Below, one piece after another: positions 7,217 through 13,978 of a stretch of 13,978 bases of DNA. Below the pieces are notes generated by a model that saw nothing but the letters and a program-made list of their open reading frames with translations, was not told the DNA's origin and searched no databases. The stretch lies in NCBI GenBank assembly GCA_003449495.1, contig DMHJ01000078.1:527-14504 (forward strand). The letters are read 5' to 3'. Made by a program: the position numbers and the translations under genes. Position 1 is the stretch's first letter; every line of letters starts with the position of its first letter. The stretch comes from Clostridiales bacterium UBA8153 (GTDB lineage: Bacteria; Bacillota; Sulfobacillia; UBA8153).

Positions 7217-8266
7217 TCACCTTCCGACTGCTTTCCTCACCATAGCCTGGTGCTGGGCGTCTCTCTGTGCGATGCCCGAGGCGGTGTAGGCGCTGCCGTG
7301 GGTCATGCTATTGAGAAAGTGCACACAGAAATGGCCGGCAAACTGGTTGCCCGCAATGCTGTCGCGCCCGTGGGGCATGGCATGCATGGAAGCGGCAATG
7401 CGGTGACCATCGAACTCTACCACGATGGCCCGGCGATCCCAGCTCCAGCCGCCCCAGATCCTGCGCATAGTAGCGGTATCGGTAGCGGTAAGGGGTTCGC
7501 AGTCGGCGTGGTTGGTGCCGCCGCGCCTTACGATCTGGAAGGTCAGACCAGTATCTACATCGGTAACCCGGGCCGTGGCGCCCACCCGGAACATACGGTG
7601 GACTTCCCGCCAGGGTACGGCACGGGCTCCGGCAATTTCGGCGCCCGCAGTCGGCGCGGGAATGGTCAGGAGCTGGCCTATCTGGAGCGTGGAGTTTACC
7701 CCAATGCCACTGGCCGCCGCAATGGCTGGGGGCGTGGTTCCATACTGCCGGGCGAGGTCCCAGAGGGTGTCCCCGCCGACCACCGTGTGGGTGATGACGT
7801 CATCACGGCCCGGGTCCTCCGCCGGTGCCGCCGGGCCTGAGCGACTCACCGCCGGGGCCCGGGCGCCCGCGGCTTCCCTTCCGGGGATGACCAGGCGTTG
7901 CCCGACTTGCAGGAGGTGGGGATTGGCGATGTCGTTGGCGGCCACCAGGCTTTCCAAGTCAACACCGTAATGCTGCGCTATGCCGGACAGGGTCTCGCCT
8001 CTGGCTACCTCATGTATGACCGTGCCAGAGGGTATCACCAGCCGCATGCCAACGGATAGCCGGTCCGGGTCCGTGATCTGGTTTTCCCGAACCAGCGCGT
8101 CTATGGAGACGCCGTACCGGCGTGCAATGGCATACAGGCTATCGCCTCTTTGAACTTGATGAATCACAGTGGAAGCCACGGCCGGCCCGGCCACCCAGGC
8201 AAACACCAGCACCATGGCAAGGAGTAACGTGGCGCATACCCGCAGTGAAAAGCGGTCTACAAGCAT
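7217..8266 (-). CDS. Secreted triple-LysM protein with an uncharacterised C-terminal domain
   Basis: The 349-residue product should be exported and bind peptidoglycan or other N-acetylglucosamine polymers. An N-terminal signal sequence (basic start, hydrophobic core at about 10-28, AVAS near 29-32) is followed by LysM 1 at about 34-79 (HQVQRGDSLYAIARRYGV), LysM 2 at about 82-128 and LysM 3 at about 158-203. An Ala/Pro/Gly-rich linker separates LysM 2 and 3. The C-terminal part, about 224-349, contains VTDVDTGLTFQIVRRGG, NHADCEPLT, GGWSWDRRAIVVE, ASMHAMPHG and GHFCVHFLNSMTHG. Its H312, C314, H316 and H323 vaguely recall an L,D-transpeptidase-like site, but the YkuD signature is not clear. Three start codons run together; ATG 8266 lies 6 bases after AGGAGG (8273-8278) and is preferred over ATG 8269 and TTG 8272. 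A terminator-like hairpin follows the stop. LysM assignment is certain; the activity of the C-terminal domain is unknown. Confidence 0.93.
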   Translation of the reverse strand: MLVDRFSLRVCATLLLAMVLVFAWVAGPAVASTVIHQVQRGDSLYAIARRYGVSIDALVRENQITDPDRLSVGMRLVIPSGTVIHEVARGETLSGIAQHYGVDLESLVAANDIANPHLLQVGQRLVIPGREAAGARAPAVSRSGPAAPAEDPGRDDVITHTVVGGDTLWDLARQYGTTPPAIAAASGIGVNSTLQIGQLLTIPAPTAGAEIAGARAVPWREVHRMFRVGATARVTDVDTGLTFQIVRRGGTNHADCEPLTATDTATMRRIWGGWSWDRRAIVVEFDGHRIAASMHAMPHGRDSIAGNQFAGHFCVHFLNSMTHGSAYTASGIAQRDAQHQAMVRKAVGR

Positions 8267-8272
8267 CATCAA

Positions 8273-8278
8273 CCTCCT
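8273..8278 (-). promoter_or_regulatory. Ribosome binding site AGGAGG of the LysM gene
   Basis: AGGAGG on the minus strand is 6 bases from ATG 8266 but only 3 from ATG 8269 and adjacent to TTG 8272, which decides the start. Confidence 0.7.
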
Positions 8279-8518
8279 TTGACTGGGGCAGGATGCCGGG
8301 GTTTGGCTCCTGGGAAGGGCAACTAACGCATGGCACCATTCGTGGTCAAGCTCCAGTTTTCCTGCCTCAGAAAGCGGCAGTTTTTATGCCATTTGCTGCC
8401 AGAGGGCCGACGGGGAAGGGTAGCGAGGTCTGCCCGGCCTGGCAAAATCCCACCCTAGTAGCTACTGGCAGCCGGCGCCTCTGGAGCCGCCCCCCATCAG
8501 CCGGGCGGTTGCCAGTTC
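8279..8518. other. Gene-free stretch between the divergent LysM and membrane-protein genes
   Basis: No coding frame with protein character was found. A TTGACC hexamer on the minus strand near 8350 has no acceptable -10 partner at normal spacing, so the LysM promoter was not located. Confidence 0.4.
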
Positions 8519-8547
8519 TTGTGCGGGCGGACGGGCCGGAGTATACT
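8519..8547 (+). promoter_or_regulatory. Candidate promoter for the small membrane-protein gene
   Basis: TATACT (8542-8547; 5 of 6 to TATAAT) stands 17 bases after a weak TTGTGC (8519-8524; 3 of 6). Transcription would begin near 8554, about 180 bases ahead of ATG 8736. Confidence 0.4.
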
Positions 8548-8617
8548 AGCGTTGCGTCTTCCCAGTAACCAGCCGTAGGGAGCCCGTAACGTCCCGTCTG
8601 CCGGCGTGCCGGGGAGA

Positions 8618-8676
8618 CACCGGTCGACTTCACCCTCCAACTTCCATTGCGTAGCCCAAGGACCGGTGGTGGAGTC
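8618..8676 (+). promoter_or_regulatory. Crossing complementary segments in the membrane-protein leader
   Basis: CACCGGTC (8618-8625) is perfectly complementary to GACCGGTG (8661-8668). GACTTCACC (8626-8634) is complementary to GGTGGAGTC (8668-8676) with one G-T pair. The pairings cross, so they form either a pseudoknot or two alternative folds. No known riboswitch class was recognised. Confidence 0.35.
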
Positions 8677-8735
8677 GTCTTTGGGCGCGGTTTCCGCTGT
8701 ATCCCCGTTCGCAGTTTACAAGGAGGCGGTAGCGC

Positions 8736-9071
8736 ATGAAGACCATACTGAGACGCCGTACTGCCGGATTTGTCATGCTCGCGTTGGCCGTGGTCTTCGC
8801 CATCAACAGGCTGGTCTTGTTTTTGCAGGGGTTTGCAGGCGGGCGCGGCATTCCCGCAATGGAACTAGGAGCTGCGCTTTTGGTGGCGGCAGGCTGGATC
8901 CACGCCGGGCTGGTGATCCCACGGTCCACCACGCGCCCGTCCCGCGCCGGATTGGTGCTTTTGGGAGGGACTTCGATGGTGCTGGCCTCGTACTTGTTCT
9001 CCCCGGGCTACGCCCTGGTGCCGGTGGTCATCGTCACCTACGGGGTGGTCGGCCTGGGCTGGGGAAGTTAG
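8736..9071 (+). CDS. Small multi-pass membrane protein of unknown function
   Basis: The 111-residue product is not recognised. A basic N-terminus (MKTILRRR) precedes hydrophobic segments at about 11-31, 42-61, 71-88 and 92-109, so three or four membrane helices are likely, with a positively charged loop (RSTTRPSR) at about 63-70. By the positive-inside rule the N-terminus and this loop should be cytoplasmic. The ribosome binding site AGGAGG (8721-8726) lies 9 bases before ATG 8736. It is transcribed in the same direction as tldD-tldE, which begins 167 bases further on, with no clear terminator between, so co-transcription is possible. No conserved catalytic residues are apparent. Confidence 0.8.
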   Translation: MKTILRRRTAGFVMLALAVVFAINRLVLFLQGFAGGRGIPAMELGAALLVAAGWIHAGLVIPRSTTRPSRAGLVLLGGTSMVLASYLFSPGYALVPVVIVTYGVVGLGWGS

Positions 9072-9226
9072 CGGGGCCGGTAGCCGGCACGGGAAACCAG
9101 GCCATCCCGGCGGAGCCCGCCCCAGGGTCGCCTGCAGCCGGGCCCCGGTGAGGTCAGAGCTTATTGGGTAAAGGAGAATCTACGGCGTCAGGCGAAAGAC
9201 TGCGGTCATTGGGCAAGACGCGTGAG

Positions 9227-9231
9227 GGAGG
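9227..9231 (+). promoter_or_regulatory. Ribosome binding site GGAGG supporting the TTG start of tldD
   Basis: GGAGG lies 7 bases before TTG 9239, inside a purine-rich run. An AAGGAG at about 9170-9175 has no start codon at usable distance, and the upstream TTG 9164 has only a weak GAGGT site. Confidence 0.55.
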
Positions 9232-9238
9232 GGAGCAC

Positions 9239-10609
9239 TTGCGAGAGCTGTTGCAGACCCTGGTGCGGCTGGGCGGAGCCGATTACATCGAGGTCCGGGT
9301 CGAAGAGAGTCATGTTACCAGTCTTGGTTTTAAGGGCCGGGACTTGGACCGCGTGGGCAAGTCCATCGAGTTTGGCGGGAACATCCGCGCTCTCACCAAT
9401 GGGGGTTGGGGTTTCGTCTCTTTCAATGACCTCAAGGATCTGGAGGCAAAGCTGCAACTGGCATGCACCCAGGCGCGGCTGAGCGCCCGCTCCGAGGGCG
9501 GACAGCTGGCAGCCGTGCCCGTGGTGGAGGATCAAGTGGCGCTGGACGTGGCTAAAGACCCCCGCCGGCTCAGTCTGGCCGACAAGATGGCGCTGATGGG
9601 CAGCTATAACGACATCATCCTGTCCTACGGGGGCCCCATACAGAGTTCCAGCGTCTACTACAGTGACAAACACAGCAGGCTGTACTTTGCCAATTCCGAA
9701 GGCACCTACCTAGAGCAAGAGAAACTGGACCTGGCGGGCGGCGCGACCGCCTTCGCCACCCGCGATGGCAACACCCAACTGGGCCGGGTGGGCTTTGGTT
9801 CCTCCCGGGACTTTGCAGTGGCGGAGGGCCAGGAAGACCAAGTCCGCGAGGCGTGTCGCCAGGCGGTGGAGCTTTTGGACGCTCCCGTGGTCACCGGAGG
9901 GGAGTACACGGTGATCTGCGACCCCCGGCTGGCCGGGATCTTCGCCCACGAGGCGTTCGGTCATCTCTCGGAAGGCGATGACGTGGCCGAGAACCCGAGC
10001 TTGGCCCAAGTGATGACCCTGGGTACCCGGTTCGGCCAGCCTTTCCTCAATATCTACGACTCAGGCCTGGATGCGGGCGCCCGGGGTTATCTCAAGTACG
10101 ATGACGAGGGCGTGCTCACGGAAAAAACCTACCTGATCCGCGAAGGAGTCCTGGTGGGCCGCCTGCATAACCGCCAGTCGGCGGCGCGCATGGGCGAGCG
10201 CCCCACCGGGAGCGCCCGGGCCTTGGACTACACCTTTCCACCCATCTGCCGCATGCGCAACACCTGTATCGAAGCCGGGGAGGCCACCTTCGAGAACATG
10301 CTCGCCGGGGTTAAACTGGGCCTTTACGCCGTGGATTCCTACGGCGGGCAGACCGACGGCGAGATGTTCACCTTCTCTGCCGGCCGGGCCTACATGATCC
10401 GGGACGGACGCCTGGCCGAGCCGGTGCGGGATGTGAACCTTACCGGCAACGTCTTCGTGACCCTACGCAACATTGACATGGTGGGCGCCGACTTTACAGC
10501 TCATGAAGGACCGGGTGGCTGCGGTAAATGGAGCCAGAGCCCCTTGCCTACCAGCGAGTGGGCTCCCCATATCCGCATCAGGAACGTGGTGGTGGGGGGG
10601 AACAAGTGA
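9239..10609 (+). CDS. tldD: TldD metalloprotease subunit
   Basis: TldD is the zinc-bearing subunit of the cytosolic TldD-TldE heterodimer, which trims unfolded or leader peptides (microcin B17 precursor, CcdA in E. coli). From the TTG at 9239 the product has 456 residues, close to the family norm. It opens with MRELLQTLVRLGGADYIEVR, the usual N-terminal helix and strand. The HExxxH metal motif HEAFGH is at about residues 237-242, followed by LSEGD, then GARGYLKYDDEG, GRLHNRQSA and the C-terminal GPGGCGK, whose C428 matches the expected third metal ligand. The frame stays open to TTG 9164 (481 residues), but those extra residues (MGKGESTASG onward) are not family-like. Its stop TGA overlaps the tldE ATG by one base, indicating translational coupling. 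No peptide substrate gene was recognised nearby. Identification is firm; the start is somewhat uncertain. Confidence 0.95.
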   Translation: MRELLQTLVRLGGADYIEVRVEESHVTSLGFKGRDLDRVGKSIEFGGNIRALTNGGWGFVSFNDLKDLEAKLQLACTQARLSARSEGGQLAAVPVVEDQVALDVAKDPRRLSLADKMALMGSYNDIILSYGGPIQSSSVYYSDKHSRLYFANSEGTYLEQEKLDLAGGATAFATRDGNTQLGRVGFGSSRDFAVAEGQEDQVREACRQAVELLDAPVVTGGEYTVICDPRLAGIFAHEAFGHLSEGDDVAENPSLAQVMTLGTRFGQPFLNIYDSGLDAGARGYLKYDDEGVLTEKTYLIREGVLVGRLHNRQSAARMGERPTGSARALDYTFPPICRMRNTCIEAGEATFENMLAGVKLGLYAVDSYGGQTDGEMFTFSAGRAYMIRDGRLAEPVRDVNLTGNVFVTLRNIDMVGADFTAHEGPGGCGKWSQSPLPTSEWAPHIRIRNVVVGGNK

Positions 10610-11919
10610 TGCTGGAGCAGGTTATCGACTTGGCGCTGAGAAGCGGCTGCCAGGCGGCGGAAGCCTACAGCCAGAGTGTGAACGAGACGCCGGTGGAGTT
10701 TGAGAACAACCGGCTCAAGCTCATCCATTCCCGTGTCCTGGGAGGCGTCGCCCTGCGCGTGTTCAGAGACGGCAAGGTGGGGTTTGCCACCACCACCCGG
10801 TTGACTGACCCGCAGCTTCTGGTCGATAACGCGCGGGCGGTGGCCGAGTTCGGCGCCAAGGGAGGTTTCGACTTCCCCGGCCTGGCGGAACTCCCGGCGG
10901 TGGCCAACTACGACCGGCAGGTCTTGGAGCTGCCCGTGGAGACCATGGTGGAGCGGGGTCAGGCCATGGTGGATACGGTCACCGCCTACGACCCCCAAGT
11001 CATGACCATGGCCCAGGTCCACCGGGGCCGGGGCAGCGTGAGGATAGTCAACAGTTCCGGGTTAGACATTGAGTATGCCACGACCTATTATGGCCTAGTC
11101 TGCGGGGGCCTGTTGGTGGAGCCCGAGAACTTTCTAAGCACCTGGGAGGCTGAGTTCAGCGCCCGGCTGCAGGGCGACCCGGTGGCGTTGGCCCGGGACG
11201 TCATCGCCAAGCTCAAACTGGGGAAGACCAATGTGGGGTTGGCCGGAGGCAAGTATCCGGTGATCCTGACCCCGACCGCGCTGTCCGAATGCCTGGGTCC
11301 CTTGACCGCCTGCATCAACGGGCAGGCCGTATACCGGGGCATCTCCCCTTGGCGCCAGCGCCTGGGCGAGCAAGTGGCCGCTCCGGTCTTCAGCGTCTAC
11401 GACGATCCCCTGCGTCCGTACGGCGCCGGCACCGTGCCCTGTGACGATGAAGGGGTGCCCGCCCGCCGGCTCCCCATCATCGAGCGGGGGGTACTGGCCA
11501 ACTTCCTCTATGACTTGCGTACCGCCGCCGCCATGGGCGCAGGCCCGACCGGCAACGGCAAGCGTGAGTCCCTGTCCGATCTGCCCTCTATAGACGTGTC
11601 CAACCTGGTGGTGGAGGGTGGCGACTCCAGCTTCCCGGCCATGCTCCGGGACATGGGCCAGGGCATCGTCGTGGACCAACTGGAAGGCGCCTGGTCGGGG
11701 AACCTGTACAGCGGTCAGATCAACGGCGTTATCGGGCTGGGCTACAAAGTGGAGAACGGCGAGATCACCGGCCGGGTCAAGGACTGCATGTTCTCGATAG
11801 ATGCCTTTACCGCGTTCAAAGACCACATCGTGGCTTTGAGCCGGGAACGCAAGCAGCTGTGGGACATGTTGCTGCCCTACGTGCTTCTGTCCGAAGCCGA
11901 CATCAGCACCAGTTCCTAG
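10609..11919 (+). CDS. tldE: TldE/PmbA metalloprotease subunit
   Basis: TldE (PmbA) is the non-catalytic partner of TldD and lacks the HExxxH metal site; the corresponding stretch here, VILTPTALSECLGPL, has no histidines, as expected. The 436-residue length fits the family. Family segments include AEAYSQSVNETPVEFENNRL near the N-terminus, GVALRVFRDGKVGFATTTRL, IVNSSGLDIEY, FSVYDDP with GTVPCDDEGVPA, GVLANFLYDLRTA, and the C-terminal GAWSGNLYSGQ with KDCMFS. ATG 10609 overlaps the tldD stop (TGATG); a G-run at 10595-10600 serves as ribosome binding site with 8-base spacing. An intrinsic terminator follows 21 bases after the stop. The pair is laid out as a compact two-gene unit, possibly headed by the small membrane-protein gene. 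Confidence 0.95.
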   Translation: MLEQVIDLALRSGCQAAEAYSQSVNETPVEFENNRLKLIHSRVLGGVALRVFRDGKVGFATTTRLTDPQLLVDNARAVAEFGAKGGFDFPGLAELPAVANYDRQVLELPVETMVERGQAMVDTVTAYDPQVMTMAQVHRGRGSVRIVNSSGLDIEYATTYYGLVCGGLLVEPENFLSTWEAEFSARLQGDPVALARDVIAKLKLGKTNVGLAGGKYPVILTPTALSECLGPLTACINGQAVYRGISPWRQRLGEQVAAPVFSVYDDPLRPYGAGTVPCDDEGVPARRLPIIERGVLANFLYDLRTAAAMGAGPTGNGKRESLSDLPSIDVSNLVVEGGDSSFPAMLRDMGQGIVVDQLEGAWSGNLYSGQINGVIGLGYKVENGEITGRVKDCMFSIDAFTAFKDHIVALSRERKQLWDMLLPYVLLSEADISTSS

Positions 11920-11939
11920 GGTAAACGACAACGCTGTGG

Positions 11940-11977
11940 CGGGCCACCCGGGTATGTCGCCTGGTGGCCCGGTTTTC
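11940..11977 (+). terminator. Intrinsic terminator of the tldD-tldE operon
   Basis: CGGGCCACC (11940-11948) pairs perfectly with GGTGGCCCG (11963-11971) across a 14-base loop and is followed by GTTTTCT. It lies just after the tldE stop and is the clearest terminator in the window. Confidence 0.85.
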
Positions 11978-12078
11978 TGCCGGCGGGCGCAAGGGGGGCG
12001 GTCGCCGCCGCCGCGACATCCATCGACTCCAGGCCGGAAAGCCCCGTAGATGGAAGCGGCTGGGACGGGCCGGCTACC

Positions 12079-12107
12079 TTGCGGGCTGATGAGCTTGGTG
12101 TTAGACT
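12079..12107 (+). promoter_or_regulatory. Candidate promoter for the MFS gene
   Basis: TTGCGG (12079-12084; 3 of 6) and TAGACT (12102-12107; 4 of 6) are 17 bases apart. Transcription would start near 12114, which coincides with the upstream TTG candidate start and therefore favours GTG 12150 as the true start. Confidence 0.3.
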
Positions 12108-12149
12108 CTCTCCTTGGGTGGTCCATGCTGGTTTCAGGGTGGTGAGTGG

Positions 12150-13526
12150 GTGTCCTGGCGGCCTTTGCGTACGGTCGTGCCGGCCGAGAGACGGGATGAG
12201 CGGAAGGCTCAGGCGGCCTGGAACTACCGGCTCCTACTCCTTGACGGCAGCTTCTTTTTCACGGGCTCGGCGTTTATCGATAGCGCCACCATCCTGCCGC
12301 TATTTGTCAGCACCCTGACCTCCTCACCGCTCATCATCGGCATGGTCACCACCGTGCGCAACGCCGGCCACCTGCTGCCCCAGGTGTTCGTTGCCGGCAT
12401 CGCCCAAGGGCTTGCTCGCAAGAAGCCTTTATTGGTGGGGGGGGCGCTGGTCAGCCGGCTGTGCGTCCTGGCACTGGCTCTGACTGCGGGCCTGCTGACT
12501 CCGGGGTTACCCGGCGTCGCCTTGAGCGCCTTCTTCATCGCCCTGGCTCTCTTGGCCCTAGCCGATGGCATCGGCGGCGTGCCCTGGACCGACATCCTAG
12601 CCCGCACCATACCGCTGGAGCGGCGCGGGCGCCTGCTGGGCACCATGCAGTGTGTGGGCGGTCTCGGCGGGTTTGCCGCCGGGTGGGTGATCCGGGAACT
12701 GATGAGTAGGCCGGTGCCCGGCTATCCCTTGAACTATGCAGCCATCTTCAGCTTGGGGCTCCTATTCCTGTCCCTCTCCCTGGGGGCCACCTGCCTGCTC
12801 CGGGAGCCGCCCGCCCCGGCGACTCCGGTAGCGATGGGCCGGTACCTCAAGAGCCTGCCTTCAGCTGTACGTGCCCACCCCCGGTTTCGCCGGCTGATGG
12901 TGGCCCGGGCGATGATGAGCATGTACATGCTCGCCCTGCCCTTCTACATCGTGCACAGCCGCCTGGAACTGGGTTTTGGGCCGGGGGCAGTGGGCGCCTT
13001 CGTGTCGGCGCAGATGGCCGGGAGCATCATCGGCGGCATGCTCTGGGGTAACCTGGCCGACCGCTGTGGGAACCGCCGTCTCCTCCAAGTCATGGCGGTC
13101 GCGCAGCTGGTCATGCCCGGGTTTGCCCTGATCTCGCGGCGTCTGGCGGGGCCGGTACCCGGGGCCCTGGTGTTCATCCTGCACCTTTTCATCTTCGCCA
13201 TCCTTGGCGCATGCTTTGGCGGTGGCATGTGGATGGCGTTCACCAACTACCTTCTGGAGATCGTGGACGACCGTAATCGTCCCACCTACATCGGCCTGAT
13301 GAACACCCTCTCCACCCCGCTGGGCCTACTGCCCGTGGCCGGGGGAGTGTTGGTACGGCATACCTCCTACCCGGCGCTGTTCGCGGTAACGGCATGTTTG
13401 GTGGTGGGCGGCATCGCCAGCGCCTGGCGATTGCCGGAACCCCGACTCCAGCAAGGGTATCCTTCTACCGCTGCGACCTGTCCCGGGGGAACTGGCGCCC
13501 AGGCGCCCATCTCTTTGGAGGGGTAG
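12150..13526 (+). CDS. MFS transporter
   Basis: This is an integral membrane protein of about 458 residues with some 12 predicted hydrophobic helices in two halves joined by a basic cytoplasmic loop (YLKSLPSAVRAHPRFRRL). The first half has LDGSFFFTGSAFIDSATILPLF as helix 1 and the loop AQGLARKKPLL, equivalent to the MFS motif between helices 2 and 3. The second half repeats the pattern with GNLADRCGNRRLLQ. LERRGRLLGTMQCVGGLGGFAAG resembles the helix 4-5 region of drug or sugar-type MFS carriers. Substrate and direction cannot be told. The GTG at 12150 was preferred because GGTGGT lies 6 bases upstream and a candidate promoter would start transcription at about 12114; TTG 12114 and GTG 12180 are alternatives. 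The C-terminal 30 residues are polar and poorly conserved in character. It follows the tldE terminator and converges on the GlcD-type gene with 53 bases between. Confidence 0.9.
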   Translation: MSWRPLRTVVPAERRDERKAQAAWNYRLLLLDGSFFFTGSAFIDSATILPLFVSTLTSSPLIIGMVTTVRNAGHLLPQVFVAGIAQGLARKKPLLVGGALVSRLCVLALALTAGLLTPGLPGVALSAFFIALALLALADGIGGVPWTDILARTIPLERRGRLLGTMQCVGGLGGFAAGWVIRELMSRPVPGYPLNYAAIFSLGLLFLSLSLGATCLLREPPAPATPVAMGRYLKSLPSAVRAHPRFRRLMVARAMMSMYMLALPFYIVHSRLELGFGPGAVGAFVSAQMAGSIIGGMLWGNLADRCGNRRLLQVMAVAQLVMPGFALISRRLAGPVPGALVFILHLFIFAILGACFGGGMWMAFTNYLLEIVDDRNRPTYIGLMNTLSTPLGLLPVAGGVLVRHTSYPALFAVTACLVVGGIASAWRLPEPRLQQGYPSTAATCPGGTGAQAPISLEG

Positions 13527-13579
13527 CGACCATGTTCCGGTCTCCGCCGCTGGCATACCCGGGCCCAAGGTGATTTGCG

Positions 13580-13978
13580 TCAGAAGATCTTGCCGGGGTT
13601 CATGAGGTTTTCCGGGTCGATGGCGCCCTTGATGGCCTGCATGAGCGCCAGCTCGGTTTGACCCAGCGCCTGCCGTAGATACTTCTTCTTGACGCACCCG
13701 GTTCCGTGCTCGCCGCTGATGGAGCCCCCCAGTTCCAGCGTAGTACCGACTACGTCCGCATTCACCTGGGGCAGTATCGATTCAAACCTCCCGGCATCCT
13801 GGCTCATCAGGTTCACGTGGATGTTGCCATCGCCTGCGTGGCCAAAGCAGGCTACCTCCAGCCCGTGGCGTTCCGCCAGGTGGTGCATGGCAGCCACCAA
13901 CCGGGGGATGCCGGACCGGGGTACGGTGAGATCGTGGGCCTCCACCGCTCCGCTCAGGGTCTTGCATGCCTCCGGCAG
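13580..13978 (-). CDS. FAD-linked oxidase, GlcD-type, C-terminal 132 residues (5' end outside window)
   Basis: This is the C-terminal cap domain of the FAD-binding glycolate oxidase GlcD / D-lactate dehydrogenase family, which oxidises 2-hydroxy acids and passes electrons to a partner iron-sulfur subunit or electron-transfer flavoprotein. The frame is open to the right edge. Visible hallmarks are VPRSGIP at residues 19-25, the metal and FAD-proximal FGHAGDGNIHVN at 45-56, GGSISGEHGTG at 84-94 with the following lysines, and the C-terminal DPENLMNPGKIF at 121-132. The N-terminal FAD-binding domain lies outside the window. The substrate cannot be decided from this part; an iron-sulfur subunit gene could lie upstream, out of view. 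Confidence 0.93.
   Translation of the reverse strand: MPEACKTLSGAVEAHDLTVPRSGIPRLVAAMHHLAERHGLEVACFGHAGDGNIHVNLMSQDAGRFESILPQVNADVVGTTLELGGSISGEHGTGCVKKKYLRQALGQTELALMQAIKGAIDPENLMNPGKIF

Noticed and set aside
6971..7840. 289-codon open frame on the plus strand
   Set aside because: Most of it is antisense to the LysM gene. Its Gly/Pro/Ala-rich sequence looks superficially protein-like but carries no motif; a faint resemblance to the formylglycine-generating enzyme family did not hold up.
8340..8375. Promoter for the LysM gene on the minus strand (TTGACC)
   Set aside because: The hexamer matches a -35 box but no acceptable -10 box lies 16-18 bases downstream.
11134..12126. 330-codon open frame on the minus strand
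   Set aside because: It is the antisense shadow of tldE and runs across the tldE terminator; no family features.

Overview
The window is GC-rich DNA with strong AGGAGG-type ribosome binding sites, GTG and TTG starts, a LysM cell-wall protein, a Clostridia-type small zinc-ribbon protein and sigma-A-like promoters. Together these suggest a high-GC member of the Firmicutes (Moorella, Peptococcaceae or Limnochordia-like), probably from an anaerobic or thermophilic setting. This placement is inference from gene content; no rRNA gene is present to confirm it. Gene-free stretches are unusually long (several of about 350 to 700 bases), and no IS element, prophage, CRISPR array, tRNA or rRNA was recognised.

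Layout, left to right. The C-terminal 615 residues of the disaggregase ClpB run in from the left edge (+). A class II aldolase of the fuculose-phosphate aldolase type follows (+). Five minus-strand genes come next, each apparently expressed on its own: a 208-residue protein with a PPOX-like C-terminal half, a TIM-barrel sugar phosphate isomerase/epimerase-like protein, a small zinc-ribbon gene broken by a one-base frameshift, a D-amino-acid transaminase, and a secreted triple-LysM protein with an uncharacterised C-terminal domain. Plus-strand genes resume with a small multi-pass membrane protein, then the overlapping tldD-tldE metalloprotease pair, which ends in a clear intrinsic terminator. 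A 12-TM MFS transporter follows (+). It converges on the C-terminal end of a GlcD-type FAD-linked oxidase, which enters from the right edge (-).

Functional threads. The tldD and tldE genes overlap by one base and must work together as a heterodimeric peptidase. The D-amino-acid transaminase and the LysM protein both point to cell-wall metabolism but are not in one operon. The aldolase, the isomerase-like TIM barrel and the GlcD-type oxidase are all small-carbon or sugar-acid enzymes, but nothing in the layout ties them into a single pathway. No obvious new multi-gene system is present. The most unusual features are the frameshifted zinc-ribbon gene with an intact promoter and ribosome binding site, inverted repeats placed over start signals (aldolase, 208-residue protein), and structured leaders before the transaminase and the small membrane protein.
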